DNA of 64,000 nt from Actinoplanes siamensis (GCF_016862395.1 NZ_BOMW01000036.1:62001-126000), one strand, 5' to 3'. Shown: positions 38,568 to 46,427, counted from the stretch's first letter. Program-made: numbers and translations. Notes: generated from the letters alone by a model not told the origin.

Positions 38568-38852
38568 ATGGTCGACGTCGAAGAGGCGGCATCCGGCGAC
38601 ATCGTTGATCGCCTGTTGTGGCGGGACGCGCAGCTGATGCTGGGCCGCCACATCACCGCCGATCGAGAGGGCAAGTGCGTCTGGTGCGGATGGCGCTGGC
38701 CGTGCTCGGCCCGCCGCCTGGCGGAACGGGCCGACGCGGTGTCCCGCCGCCCCTGGCGCGAGGCCTGGACCCTACGCCACGACTTGAACAGCCTGCCGGT
38801 CGCGATGACCGACCGCGGCCGCAACCACCATCATCGGAGGTACGCCGACTGA
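38568..38852 (+). CDS. Small Cys-containing hypothetical protein
   Basis: A 94-aa basic protein. Its middle reads REGKCVWCGWRWPCSARRLA: a CxxC pair plus a third Cys, which could bind zinc, followed by an Arg-rich helix (RRPWREAWTLRHDL). I recall similar small proteins near transposon-free accessory DNA in Micromonosporaceae, without a known role. AAGGGG before the ATG and a clear start support translation. Confidence 0.6.
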   Translation: MVDVEEAASGDIVDRLLWRDAQLMLGRHITADREGKCVWCGWRWPCSARRLAERADAVSRRPWREAWTLRHDLNSLPVAMTDRGRNHHHRRYAD

Positions 38853-39469
38853 CCCACGGACTGCGACGACGCCGCAGAGCTTGACCGTCCCCCGGCAGGC
38901 CTTGGCTTCCCGGCCCGGCGTACGTCTCCCGGCGGTGACGCCGGGGCGCCCCGCCAGCGCTCCGGTATTCCCGCGCCCAAGCCCGCTTCTGAACCGGACC
39001 ACGGACCGGCACGCCTCCGCCGGTCCGCGCCTCCGGCCAGGCGCACCGGTTCTCAGCGGGGCGGTTGGCGGGAGCGCGCGACCACAGGTTCCCCCGCATT
39101 CACTCGGTCGCGCGTTCCCGCCCAACCGGCAGCCCGCCGCCCCCACGCGGCGGGCTGACCTATTTCCACGCTTCCGCGCTGCGCCCGCTGTTCTGACGGC
39201 CGGCTCCGGCTCCATCCACGGCCGCGGACCGGAGCTGGTGTCGAGGGGTGTCGCACGGCCCGTGAGACACCCCTCGACGCCGCTGGCCCTTGTTCCGGCC
39301 GCCCGCGTCGCGCCCGCGACGTGCCTGTGTGTGCGGGTGCACTCGCGTCGAGCGTGCCCGGCCCGCGACCCGGCCGGCACGCCGTCGGGCGTCGCCTCGC
39401 GAGCCGGCGCGCCCTCCCCGGGCCGGCACGTGGCCACGCCGCCTCGCGCCTACCCGGGGCGGGTGAGGG
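38853..39469. other. Non-coding GC-rich interval
   Basis: Open frames here (for example 38881-39516 on the plus strand) have no protein-like composition and look like GC-driven shadows. The only structure seen is the long inverted repeat at 39240-39278. Confidence 0.45.
39240..39278. repeat. Long inverted repeat
   Basis: GTCGAGGGGTGTC (39240-39252) pairs perfectly with GACACCCCTCGAC (39266-39278). After one mismatch the stem continues inward as CACG/CGTG around a GCC loop, giving 17 pairs. There is no T-run, no adjacent gene end and no transposase, so its role is unclear. Confidence 0.6.
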
Positions 39470-39973
39470 TCACAAGGGGTGGGTGTAGCGCAGTTGGGAG
39501 GCGGGGAGGTCGTTGATCGGCTCGGTGCGGGTTTCGCCGTCGGGTTTCCAGCCGCCGTTCTCGTAGAAGGCGCGGGCGGTGTGGTTCTCGGTGAGGACCC
39601 AGAGGACCGCTCGGCTGCCGCCGATCGCCGGCAGGTCGGCCAGGGCCTGGACCATCAGGGCGCGGCCGATGCCGGTGCCGGTCCGGGCCGGGTCGACGTG
39701 GATGGCGTAGAGCTCGGCGGCGTCCGGGGTCTCGCTGGGACCGATGTAGGTGAAGCCGGCCAGCTCGCCGTCTTCCTCGGCCACTGTCAGCCGGTGGGTG
39801 TCCCGCTCCCAGCGCCAGCGTTCGGTCCACCACTCGCTGAAGAACTCCGCGCCGCGGGACTCCAGGACGTCCAGCGGGAGGAAGCCGGAGTAGGCGGCCA
39901 CCCGGGAACACTGGTGCAGGACGCCGACCCGGGCCGGATCGGACTCGGCGGCGGGGCGCAGCACGACGGTCAT
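39470..39973 (-). CDS. GNAT family N-acetyltransferase
   Basis: A 167-aa acetyltransferase. The acetyl-CoA site is VDPARTGTGIGRALMVQAL and the C-terminal strand pair reads WVLTENHTARAFYENGGW, both standard GNAT motifs. The acceptor substrate is unknown. The ATG at 39973 is preferred: TAACGT at 39981-39986 lies 7 nt upstream (leaderless pattern) and there is no RBS. A GTG two codons upstream (39979) is the alternative. Confidence 0.85.
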   Translation of the reverse strand: MTVVLRPAAESDPARVGVLHQCSRVAAYSGFLPLDVLESRGAEFFSEWWTERWRWERDTHRLTVAEEDGELAGFTYIGPSETPDAAELYAIHVDPARTGTGIGRALMVQALADLPAIGGSRAVLWVLTENHTARAFYENGGWKPDGETRTEPINDLPASQLRYTHPL

Positions 39974-40120
39974 GGGCACGACGTTAGTCCCGGGCGCAAA
40001 GCCGGGCCGGGCGTCCGCGCCGGGGAGAGCGGGAACCGTGGGTGAGCCGCGGGCGGGAGGGTGAGGCGGGAAGGGTCCGGGCCGACGCCGGGAGAAACGG
40101 CGAACGGGAGTGGGCTGCGG

Positions 40121-41041
40121 TCAGCGGCGGGCCGGGAAGGGGATCCGCTGGAGGTCCTCGGCGAGGGTGATCGGGCCGTCGAACTCCTTGCGAGCCTCGT
40201 CGAGGAAGCGGGACGGATCCTGGTAGCGCTGGGAGAAATGCGTCAGCACCAGGTGGCGGACGCCGGACTCACGGGCCACCGTCGCCGCCTGGCCGGCGGT
40301 GAGGTGGCCGACCTGGGCGGCCAGGCCGGCGTCCTCGGCCAGGAACGTGGACTCGATGACGAGCAGGTCGACGCCGTGGGCCAGGGCGAACACGTTGTCG
40401 CACAGGCCGGTGTCCATCACGAACGCCGTGCTCTGACCCGGGCGGGCGACGCTGACCTGGTCGAGCGTGACCGGGCCGAGACGGCCGGCGCGCTGCAGCT
40501 CGCCGATCGCGGGGCCGGTGATGCCGTGGGCGCGGAGCAGCTCCGGCAGCATGCGACGCGAGTCCGGTTCGGTGAGGCGGTATCCGTACGTCTCGATCGA
40601 ATGTCTCAGCGGCAGGGCCGTGAGGCGCCCGGCGGAGGTCTCCACCTCGAAGGCCGCGGAAGGCGCGGGGGCCGCGGAAGGTACGGACACCGGGGACGGC
40701 ACGATGTCGGCGTTGTCCCAGTAGCTCGTGGCGTGCCGCAGCCGGTCGTAGAACTCCTGGCCGCCGGCCGGATAGTGGACCGTGACCGGGTGCGGCACCC
40801 GGTCCAGCGAGATGCGCTGCAGGATGCCGGGCAGGCCGAGGCTGTGGTCGCCGTGGAAGTGGGTGACGCAGATCCGGGTGATCGGGGTGACCGCGAGACC
40901 GGCCAGCAGCAACTGCCGTTGGGTGCCCTCGCCCGGGTCGAAGAGGATCACCTCGTCGTCGAACCGGAGCAGGTAGCCGTTGTGGTTGCGGTGCCGGGTC
41001 GGGACCTGACTGGCCGTGCCCAGGACGACGAGCTCGCGCAT
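40121..41041 (-). CDS. rnz: Ribonuclease Z
   Basis: A 306-aa metallo-beta-lactamase-fold nuclease that trims tRNA 3' ends. Start [19 protein letters not shown]; metal site [10 protein letters not shown]; PxKxRN-like region; [10 protein letters not shown]; further ligands in [10 protein letters not shown] and [11 protein letters not shown]. All fit RNase Z. The ATG at 41041 has GGGGA 6 nt upstream. A strongly structured segment covers -24 to -94 from the start, and the RBS sequence GGGGATCCG is repeated in its 5' arm, which could allow alternative pairing. Confidence 0.93.
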   Translation of the reverse strand: MRELVVLGTASQVPTRHRNHNGYLLRFDDEVILFDPGEGTQRQLLLAGLAVTPITRICVTHFHGDHSLGLPGILQRISLDRVPHPVTVHYPAGGQEFYDRLRHATSYWDNADIVPSPVSVPSAAPAPSAAFEVETSAGRLTALPLRHSIETYGYRLTEPDSRRMLPELLRAHGITGPAIGELQRAGRLGPVTLDQVSVARPGQSTAFVMDTGLCDNVFALAHGVDLLVIESTFLAEDAGLAAQVGHLTAGQAATVARESGVRHLVLTHFSQRYQDPSRFLDEARKEFDGPITLAEDLQRIPFPARR

Positions 41042-41064
41042 GACGGATCCCCACGGATATGAAG

Positions 41065-41135
41065 CGACCCCCGGGGACTTCCATGGTCGGTTGGGACCAT
41101 GGTCCGGTCGGACAAGGCCGGATCCCCGGGGGTCG
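41065..41135 (-). promoter_or_regulatory. Three-way-junction element upstream of rnz, candidate cis-regulatory RNA
   Basis: The outer stem CGACCCCCGGGGA (41065-41077) / TCCCCGGGGGTCG (41123-41135) is 13 bp and perfect. It encloses two hairpins: CCATGGTC/GACCATGG (41081-41102, loop GGTTGG) and TCCGG/CCGGA (41103-41122, loop 10 nt). In the minus-strand RNA this lies 24-94 nt before the rnz start codon. No known riboswitch family recognised. It could also be a complex terminator or attenuator. Confidence 0.55.
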
Positions 41136-41136
41136 G

Positions 41137-41224
41137 GTGGCTGTCTGGTACTCGCCGGCCGCTGCCACACGGTCTCGACGCTTTGAAACGAAGCTGTCAA
41201 GGACAGCGGCTAGCGGACAGCCAC
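41137..41224. repeat. Second nested inverted repeat between ppk2 and rnz
   Basis: GTGGCTGTC (41137-41145) pairs with GACAGCCAC (41216-41224). Inside it CCGCTG pairs with CAGCGG, and near the centre GCTT pairs with AAGC, so the segment can fold as one long interrupted hairpin. In minus-strand direction it follows the ppk2 stop by about 100 nt and may act as its terminator. Confidence 0.45.
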
Positions 41225-41322
41225 CTCACGAGTCCCGTTGCTATACAACTTCGGACCACCTCCCTTCACGTGTACCGCCACGTTAACCACCCGTCGCGGC
41301 ACGCGCCAACGGTTTTGAATCA

Positions 41323-42279
41323 CTACAGCTTCGGGAATACGTGCGGGGAGGTGTCGGGGCTCTCCACCACGAGCGACGCCGGGCCGACGATCAGCGGGTC
41401 GGGCCGGCCCACGACGTGCTCGTCCTTGTTCGTGTAGTCGAAGCGGGACAGTACGTGCCGCATCGCCTCCAGGCGGGCCCGCTTCTTGTCGTTGCTCTTC
41501 ACCACGGTCCACGGCGCGTCGGCGGTGTCGGTGTAGAAGAACATCGCCTCCTTGGCCTCCGTGTAGTCGTCCCACTTGTCCAGCGACTCCAGGTCCATCG
41601 GCGACAGCTTCCACTGCCGGACCGGGTCGACCTGCCGGATCGCGAAGCGGGTGTGCTGCTCGCCCTGGGTCACCGAGAACCAGAACTTGATCAGGTTGAT
41701 GCCCGAGTTGACCAGCATCCGCTCCAGCTCCGGGGTCTGCCGGAGGAACTCCAGGTACTCCTGGCGGCTGCAGAAGCCCATCACCCGCTCGACGCCGGCC
41801 CGGTTGTACCAGGAACGGTCGAAGAGCACGATCTCACCGGCGGACGGCAGGTGCTTGATGTAGCGCTGGTAGTACCACTGGGTGCTCTCCCGCTGGTTCG
41901 GCTTCTCCAGCGCCACCACTGACGCGCCCCGCGGATTGAGGTGCTCCATGAAGCGCTTGATGGTGCCGCCCTTGCCGGCCGCGTCCCGGCCCTCGAAGAG
42001 GATCACCATCCGCTCGCCGGTGTCCTTGCACCAGTTCTGCAGCTTCAGCAGCTCGATCTGGAGCAGCCGCTTGTCGTGGTCGTACTGGGCGCGGGCCAGC
42101 CGCTCGTCGTACGGGTAGTCCTCCCGCCAGGTGTCGACAGGGGTGCCGTCGGCCTTCAGCAGCCGGGGGTCGTCGTCCTCGTCGTCGACCACCCGGTAAC
42201 CGGTCAGCTCGGCGATCGGCCCCTCGTAGGGGTGCGTGATCGCCTCCTCGAATTGCTGCGACTCCACCTCAGTGCTCAT
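41323..42279 (-). CDS. ppk2: Polyphosphate kinase 2
   Basis: A 318-aa PPK2-family phosphotransferase that uses polyphosphate to phosphorylate nucleotides. Walker A FEGRDAAGKGGTIKR near residue 96, Walker B EIVLFDRSWYNRAGVERVMG and the lid TRFAIRQVDPVRQWKLS are all intact. N-terminal acidic region of about 60 residues. It starts 3 bp after the CYTH-CHAD stop (same strand), so the two are one operon. With ppx at 22789 it forms part of polyphosphate turnover. Confidence 0.93.
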   Translation of the reverse strand: MSTEVESQQFEEAITHPYEGPIAELTGYRVVDDEDDDPRLLKADGTPVDTWREDYPYDERLARAQYDHDKRLLQIELLKLQNWCKDTGERMVILFEGRDAAGKGGTIKRFMEHLNPRGASVVALEKPNQRESTQWYYQRYIKHLPSAGEIVLFDRSWYNRAGVERVMGFCSRQEYLEFLRQTPELERMLVNSGINLIKFWFSVTQGEQHTRFAIRQVDPVRQWKLSPMDLESLDKWDDYTEAKEAMFFYTDTADAPWTVVKSNDKKRARLEAMRHVLSRFDYTNKDEHVVGRPDPLIVGPASLVVESPDTSPHVFPKL

Positions 42280-42282
42280 CTT

Positions 42283-43716
42283 TCACGCCTTCACCAGCCA
42301 GCGACGGACCTTCTTGCGCCGTGACGCCCGCACCAGTGCGGGGACGGCGATGAGCGTCTCCTTACCCACTGCCTCCTGCCGACCGTAGAGAACGCCGAAG
42401 TGGAAATTGTCCGGCCCGATTTCCCGCAGCGTTTCCCTCGCGACCCTGGAGTCCTGGTGCGCGCCGAGGCCGTCCTGCAGATCGGTGAGCGCTTTGACGA
42501 GCCGCTTCGCGGACTTGCCGGAGTACGGGGCGAGCACCTCCACCGCGTACCGTGCCTGCTTGTACCGTTTACGGGCGTCGTGCAGCTCCTCGTCGACGCC
42601 GTCGGCCAGCGCGGTGTCCAGCCGGCCGTCCGCCTTGGCGAGTATCTTGCGGACGCGTTTCGCCGGGTTCCCGGCGCCCGGCACGGGGCGGTCGACCAGC
42701 GCGTCGATCCGGTCCAGCAGGTCCAGGTAGCGGTCCGAGTCCAGGGCTTCGGCCAGGTCCTCGCGGCCCTTCGTCACCCGCTGCTCCAGGGCGGCCCGGA
42801 TCCGCTGGGCGGTGGGCGCGAAGTCGGGGCCGGCGTCCCGCAGGCCGGACAGCAGCTTGCCCTCCAGCACCTGCGGGTCACGGACCGCGCCCAGCACCCC
42901 GGCGAGCCAGCGCAGCTCGCCGCCGAGATCGGCGGTCCCCTCCGCGGGGAACCAGCGGCGGAAGGTCTTCAGGGTGCTGCGCAGTCGCCGGGTCGCGACG
43001 CGCATCTTGTGCACGGCGTCCTCCTCGCCACGGCGGGCGGCGGGGTCGTGCTCCAGGATCGCGTCGCGCTGCTCACGGGCGTACCGGGAAACGGGGTTGA
43101 TCTTGTTGTTGATCTCGCCGGTGGCCTTCCGCAGCCGGCCGGCGAGCGCGCGGGCGACCTTCGACGGGCCCGCGGCCGGCTGTGCGCCGGCCTCCAGCAG
43201 GGCCCGCTCGACCGCGTCCAGGACGCTCTCGTCACCGTCGACGAGCTCGACCTCGACCTCCTGCCAGGCGAGATGCTTCGTGCCGGACTCGGCGCGGACC
43301 TGATCCTGGGCGATCAGCGCCAGCGTGCGGCCCGACTCGTCGCGCAGCGGGGTCTCCACCCGGTGGGTCCGCAACCGTGCCACCGGCGCCAGTGGGTGAC
43401 GCCGCACGATGCTCCGGACCAGGGCGCGCAGCTCGTCGGGCACCTCGTCGCCGGCGCCGGACATCCGGTGCTCCCTGCGGCCGTTCCCGTCCGCCGGGGT
43501 CTTCAGGTGCCAGCCGGCGTCGTGCCCGCCGGATCGCCGCCGAAGAGTCCGGCGGCTTCTCATCAACCGGAGGTCCTCGGTGTCGAAGTAGGTGGCGTCG
43601 AGGTCGTGGATCTCGGCGCCGGCGACCTGTGTGATGCCCGCCGCACCGGCCAGGTCCGGAAGCTCGAAGGTCTCGGGTACGTCGTACTTGCGTTCGGTCT
43701 CGGTCGCGGTCTCCAC
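42283..43716 (-). CDS. CYTH and CHAD domain protein (polyphosphate-associated)
   Basis: A 477-aa protein. The N-terminal CYTH domain has the ExExK motif in ETERKYD and a chain of charged strands; it may hydrolyse triphosphate. The C-terminal CHAD domain (from about residue 200) shows VHKMRVATRRLRSTLKTF and LHDARKRYKQARYAVE, His/Arg/Lys helices that bind polyphosphate. The GTG at 43716 puts ETERKYD at the start, as usual for CYTH; the frame remains open to 43989. Directly upstream of ppk2. Confidence 0.9.
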   Translation of the reverse strand: METATETERKYDVPETFELPDLAGAAGITQVAGAEIHDLDATYFDTEDLRLMRSRRTLRRRSGGHDAGWHLKTPADGNGRREHRMSGAGDEVPDELRALVRSIVRRHPLAPVARLRTHRVETPLRDESGRTLALIAQDQVRAESGTKHLAWQEVEVELVDGDESVLDAVERALLEAGAQPAAGPSKVARALAGRLRKATGEINNKINPVSRYAREQRDAILEHDPAARRGEEDAVHKMRVATRRLRSTLKTFRRWFPAEGTADLGGELRWLAGVLGAVRDPQVLEGKLLSGLRDAGPDFAPTAQRIRAALEQRVTKGREDLAEALDSDRYLDLLDRIDALVDRPVPGAGNPAKRVRKILAKADGRLDTALADGVDEELHDARKRYKQARYAVEVLAPYSGKSAKRLVKALTDLQDGLGAHQDSRVARETLREIGPDNFHFGVLYGRQEAVGKETLIAVPALVRASRRKKVRRWLVKA

Positions 43717-43809
43717 CCGATCAATGGTGCCCGCACGCGCGGCTTTGACACAGCGATCCCACAGCTTGCCCTGGCATCGTGGGGATTCGCCGCAGTTGAG
43801 GAGTAGTGC

Positions 43810-43977
43810 ATGGAGAAGCCGGATCCCCGCCAGGTCTCCCTGGCCGGCCTCAAGCTCATCGGGGCCGGCGCGGTCCTCGGGCTGGCGCTCGTCGCGCCGG
43901 CGAGTCAGGCGCAGGCCGCGCCGCCGCGACCGGACGCCACCCCGGTGGCCGAGCACGACCTGCCGACGGACCTGTAG
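43810..43977 (+). CDS. Small secreted peptide
   Basis: A 55-aa product starting MEKPDPRQVSLAG. A hydrophobic core (LKLIGAGAVLGLALVAP, about residues 15-31) and an Ala-rich cleavage region (ASQAQAA) make a good Sec signal peptide; the predicted mature part is only about 20 residues (PPRPDATPVAEHDLPTDL). RBS GAGGAG 6 nt before the ATG is near perfect. It is divergent from the CYTH-CHAD gene. No family recognised; too short for many gene finders. Confidence 0.6.
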   Translation: MEKPDPRQVSLAGLKLIGAGAVLGLALVAPASQAQAAPPRPDATPVAEHDLPTDL

Positions 43978-44068
43978 CGCGGTGACCACGGGCGCCGGCC
44001 GGGTCGGCGCCGAGCACCGGGCTCACCGCCTCGCCGGTCCGGCGCGGGCCGGACAGCCGCCGCACCGG

Positions 44069-44446
44069 TCAGACCCGCGCCGTTCCGCGGTTGCTCAGGT
44101 AGAGCGCGCGCGAATAGTTCGCGGACGCCGCGCCGTAGTACATGGTCGCCAGCGAGACGTAGAAGTTGTTGTTGGTGATCGCGTTCTTCGCGGTGGTCGT
44201 CGCCGACCACCGGATCTCCGCGTCGGTCGGCTCGATGCCGCGGCGCTCGCACCGTAGCCTGTTCAGCTCCTTGCCGGTCTTCCAGGTCTCCAGCGCGTTC
44301 TCGGCCTCGACCAGCATGGCCCGGGCCTGTTCCATCATCGCTTCGGCCTGCGCCCAGGCGTCGTGCTCGGCGGCGTTCCGGTAGCGCTCACGGTGGGTCT
44401 CGCGATAACCGGAATGGGGTGCCTCGTCCGTCGAACTCGGTGACAT
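44069..44446 (-). CDS. Hypothetical helical protein
   Basis: A 125-aa soluble protein, largely alpha-helical (WAQAEAMMEQARAMLVEAEN, then KELNRLRCERRGIEPTDAEI) with a Tyr/Asn/Ser-rich C-terminus. No domain recognised. The ATG at 44446 has GGAGGTGGATC upstream, a strong RBS; the frame is open further upstream without coding character. Possibly a stress-related small protein as its DUF2267 neighbour (inference). Confidence 0.7.
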   Translation of the reverse strand: MSPSSTDEAPHSGYRETHRERYRNAAEHDAWAQAEAMMEQARAMLVEAENALETWKTGKELNRLRCERRGIEPTDAEIRWSATTTAKNAITNNNFYVSLATMYYGAASANYSRALYLSNRGTARV

Positions 44447-44751
44447 GATCCACCTCCCGCGTGTCTCACTTTCGAGTGTGGGCGGGAATTCGGGACATGT
44501 CGATCGTTTCCCCCTATCGCGTGAAACACCGCTACTCCCGGGGTGAATCCCGGCGTGGTGTCCGGACCTGTCTTGCGGATCACCGGCCGGTCCGGGCCGG
44601 CTGGGGAAGGCCCTCACCATGCCCTCACGGGACATGACCAAATCGGCGCTCGAAGCGCTAACGAGGCGACCTTCCCCAACCCCGGTCCTCCGCGACACCA
44701 TCACGGACCGTCAGGCAACCACACCCTCGATAACCGATCCCCCACAGGGAA
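44447..44751. other. Non-coding interval
   Basis: No coding frame supported. An 8-bp inverted repeat GGGGAAGG ... CCTTCCCC is spread over about 75 bp, too wide for a terminator. The left part holds the promoter region of the helical protein, the right part the DUF2267 3' end. Confidence 0.35.
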
Positions 44752-45135
44752 TCAGGGCAGGATGATCGGCTTGGCGAGGGCTCCGAACTCGTCCGGCAAT
44801 TGGGCCATCACGTCGTCGAACTCGCCGAAGCTGACGGCCTCCTCCACCGTCTGGAACACCGCGCTCACACCGTGGCGGGCGTCGTCCGGTGCAACCTGGG
44901 CCCGCTCGGCGACCCGGCGAACGAACTCGTCGAGGTCGAACTGTTCGGCTTTCTCCGGTGCCGACGTCAGGCTGTCCTGCAGCTCGCGGGGCAGCTGCGC
45001 GGCGAGGTCACGCGCCTCGCCGCCGGTGATCCGCTCGCCGAGGGTCCGCAGCGTCGCCCGGGTGATGGCGTCGGCCTCCTCCCGGGGCAACGAGGCGCGT
45101 TCGGCCACCTTCGAGATGAACTCCGGAAACTTCAT
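44752..45135 (-). CDS. DUF2267 family protein
   Basis: A 127-aa protein made of two similar helical halves: FISKVAERASLPREEADAIT with LRTLGERITGGEARDLAAQL, and FVRRVAERAQVAPDDARHGV with FQTVEEAVSFGEFDDVMAQL. This internal duplication is the DUF2267 signature. Function unknown; such genes are often near stress and polyphosphate genes. The ATG has AAGGGG upstream. Confidence 0.88.
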   Translation of the reverse strand: MKFPEFISKVAERASLPREEADAITRATLRTLGERITGGEARDLAAQLPRELQDSLTSAPEKAEQFDLDEFVRRVAERAQVAPDDARHGVSAVFQTVEEAVSFGEFDDVMAQLPDEFGALAKPIILP

Positions 45136-45350
45136 GGTGATCGCCCCTTACGCGAGAGCTTCCGATACAGAATTCGCGGGCTACCCGCGGAATGGGCGCT
45201 CTAACGAGCCGGCCATGCCATATGCAAATCCGACGCGCCCGGGTGTGGCCGGTCGCGTCGGGTACGGCCGCATGTCGAGACTTCCGTAGCCCCTGAGCAG
45301 GAACGGAACATGGTCATGGCCAAGGTAAGGAAGAGGCTCGGAAGCTCACT

Positions 45351-45376
45351 GACGGTCTCGGCAAGGTCAGACCGTC
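45351..45376 (-). terminator. Hairpin downstream of the small coiled-coil gene
   Basis: GACGGTCT / AGACCGTC, an 8-bp stem with a 10-nt loop, lies 26 bp beyond the stop of the minus-strand gene at 45402. Confidence 0.5.
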
Positions 45377-45401
45377 CACCCAAGGAGGACCCGAAGGCGC
45401 T

Positions 45402-45638
45402 CTACGGCTGGCCGAGGCGATCCTTCAGCGCGTCACGCCGCTCCTTCAGGCTGGCGAGGATCGCCTCCTGCTCCTCCGCCTCGGTCAGGAGCAGCGACAC
45501 CTCGGCCGGGTCGGTCGGGTATTCCGTCCGTTCGCCGATCCGGCGGCGCAGCTCCGTGGTGCCCCGTTCCAGCTCGGCGATCTCCTCCTCCAGGAGGTCC
45601 AGCTCCGCAGCAGGCGTCTTCGGCCCGTCGGCCACCAT
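45402..45638 (-). CDS. Small coiled-coil protein
   Basis: A 78-aa acidic protein predicted to form one helical hairpin or coiled coil (LDLLEEEIAELERGTTELRR and LLLTEAEEQEAILASLKERR). No name can be given. The ATG at 45638 is preceded by GAGAGGA at a long spacing. Conserved small proteins of this type occur in actinomycetes as far as I recall, so I regard it as real. Confidence 0.65.
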   Translation of the reverse strand: MVADGPKTPAAELDLLEEEIAELERGTTELRRRIGERTEYPTDPAEVSLLLTEAEEQEAILASLKERRDALKDRLGQP

Positions 45639-45813
45639 CGGTTCACGTCCTCTCTCGGTGTCTCCCCCTTTTTCAGCGGTTCACGGCATACCCGCTTGCC
45701 CGTCCCGCTAACGGACGGGAACATCCGGCGGCAAGCGGGCGCGGGCGTCCGAGACATTCGATCGCCTCCGCCGCGACCACGGCGGCCCGCCGGCCCTCGT
45801 GCGGGGATCCGTG

Positions 45814-45867
45814 CGGGGAAACCGGGCGGGTGGAAAGCGCGGTTCGCCACGTCCGAGGCCGCCAAGG
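45814..45867 (+). pseudogene. 54-bp fragment of the downstream toxin gene
   Basis: This segment matches 46451-46504, the 5' part of the toxin gene at 46417, at 52 of 54 positions by eye (offset 637 bp). It would encode GKPGGWKARFATSEAAK against GKPGGWEARFATSEAAK in the toxin. Nothing else of the toxin follows, so it is a leftover of a lost or rearranged module. Confidence 0.75.
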
Positions 45868-45914
45868 TGCTGCTGTGCTGGGCGCCGATCGGTCCGAGCC
45901 CCTGGCTACCCGCC

Positions 45915-45943
45915 TTGCCAGGAGTTCTGAAAAAGTTCAGAAT
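45915..45943 (+). promoter_or_regulatory. Promoter with embedded operator for the first toxin-antitoxin module
   Basis: -35 TTGCCA (45915-45920) and -10 CAGAAT (45938-45943) are 17 bp apart. The inverted repeat TTCTGAA-AAAG-TTCAGAA (45925-45942) fills the spacer and overlaps the -10. The GTG start follows 7 nt after the -10. This is the expected layout for autorepression by the antitoxin. Confidence 0.6.
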
Positions 45944-45950
45944 TGGCGTT

Positions 45951-46427
45951 GTGGATGTCAAGGAAGTGCAGTGGAGCGAGTTGCAGCGTGACCCGAAGAG
46001 CGTCGCAGCGCTGGCCGATGCCGGTGACGTGCGTGTGCGCCGCAGGGATGGCGCCGACCTGCTGTTGACCCGGGAAGATCGGATAGCAACATCCGGCGAA
46101 GGAGCCATCGCCACCGTGCGGGCGCTTCGCAACCTTCTGGCGCACGTTCCTGTCGAGACGGCCGCGGCAGCGCTGAGCGAAGAGTTTCCCTGGCTCGGGC
46201 TACTGCCGTCCGACGCGGTCGCCCAGTTCGTCGCCGAATTCATCAAGGCGGCCAGGATATCGGCTGAATTGGGGCAATGGTCGGTGCTGGCCGAGATGCT
46301 GCGTGGGTGGAAGTCGACGGCAATGGTCTATGCCGATCCGGATCTTCTACGCCAGCTGAGCGGCCCGTTGAACGAGAACCTGGGACCGGTGCCCGCTCCC
46401 GTGGATGGTGACGCTGATGCCTGCTAA
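45951..46427 (+). CDS. Antitoxin of toxin-antitoxin module 1
   Basis: A 158-aa protein. The N-terminus VDVKEVQWSELQRDPKSVAAL and VRRRDGADLLLTRED resemble Phd/YefM-type DNA-binding antitoxin starts; the remaining 100 residues are helical and could wrap the toxin (VQFVAEF-type region, EMLRGWKSTAMVYADP). GTG start directly after a regulated promoter. Its end overlaps the toxin start by 11 bp, typical for such pairs. The antitoxin role is inferred from these features and the partner. Confidence 0.65.
   Translation: MDVKEVQWSELQRDPKSVAALADAGDVRVRRRDGADLLLTREDRIATSGEGAIATVRALRNLLAHVPVETAAAALSEEFPWLGLLPSDAVAQFVAEFIKAARISAELGQWSVLAEMLRGWKSTAMVYADPDLLRQLSGPLNENLGPVPAPVDGDADAC

Noticed and set aside
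38881-39516. 211-aa open frame in the gap after the CxxC protein
   Set aside because: Pro/Arg/Ala-rich, no RBS, runs into the antisense of the acetyltransferase gene; no protein-like pattern.
45310-45711. 133-aa plus-strand gene starting MVMAKVRK
   Set aside because: Runs antisense through the small coiled-coil gene with Ser/Arg-rich shadow composition and has no clear RBS.
45925-45942. SOS (LexA) box at the module 1 promoter
   Set aside because: Actinobacterial LexA boxes have GAAC-N4-GTTC; here the half-sites are TTCTGAA and TTCAGAA.
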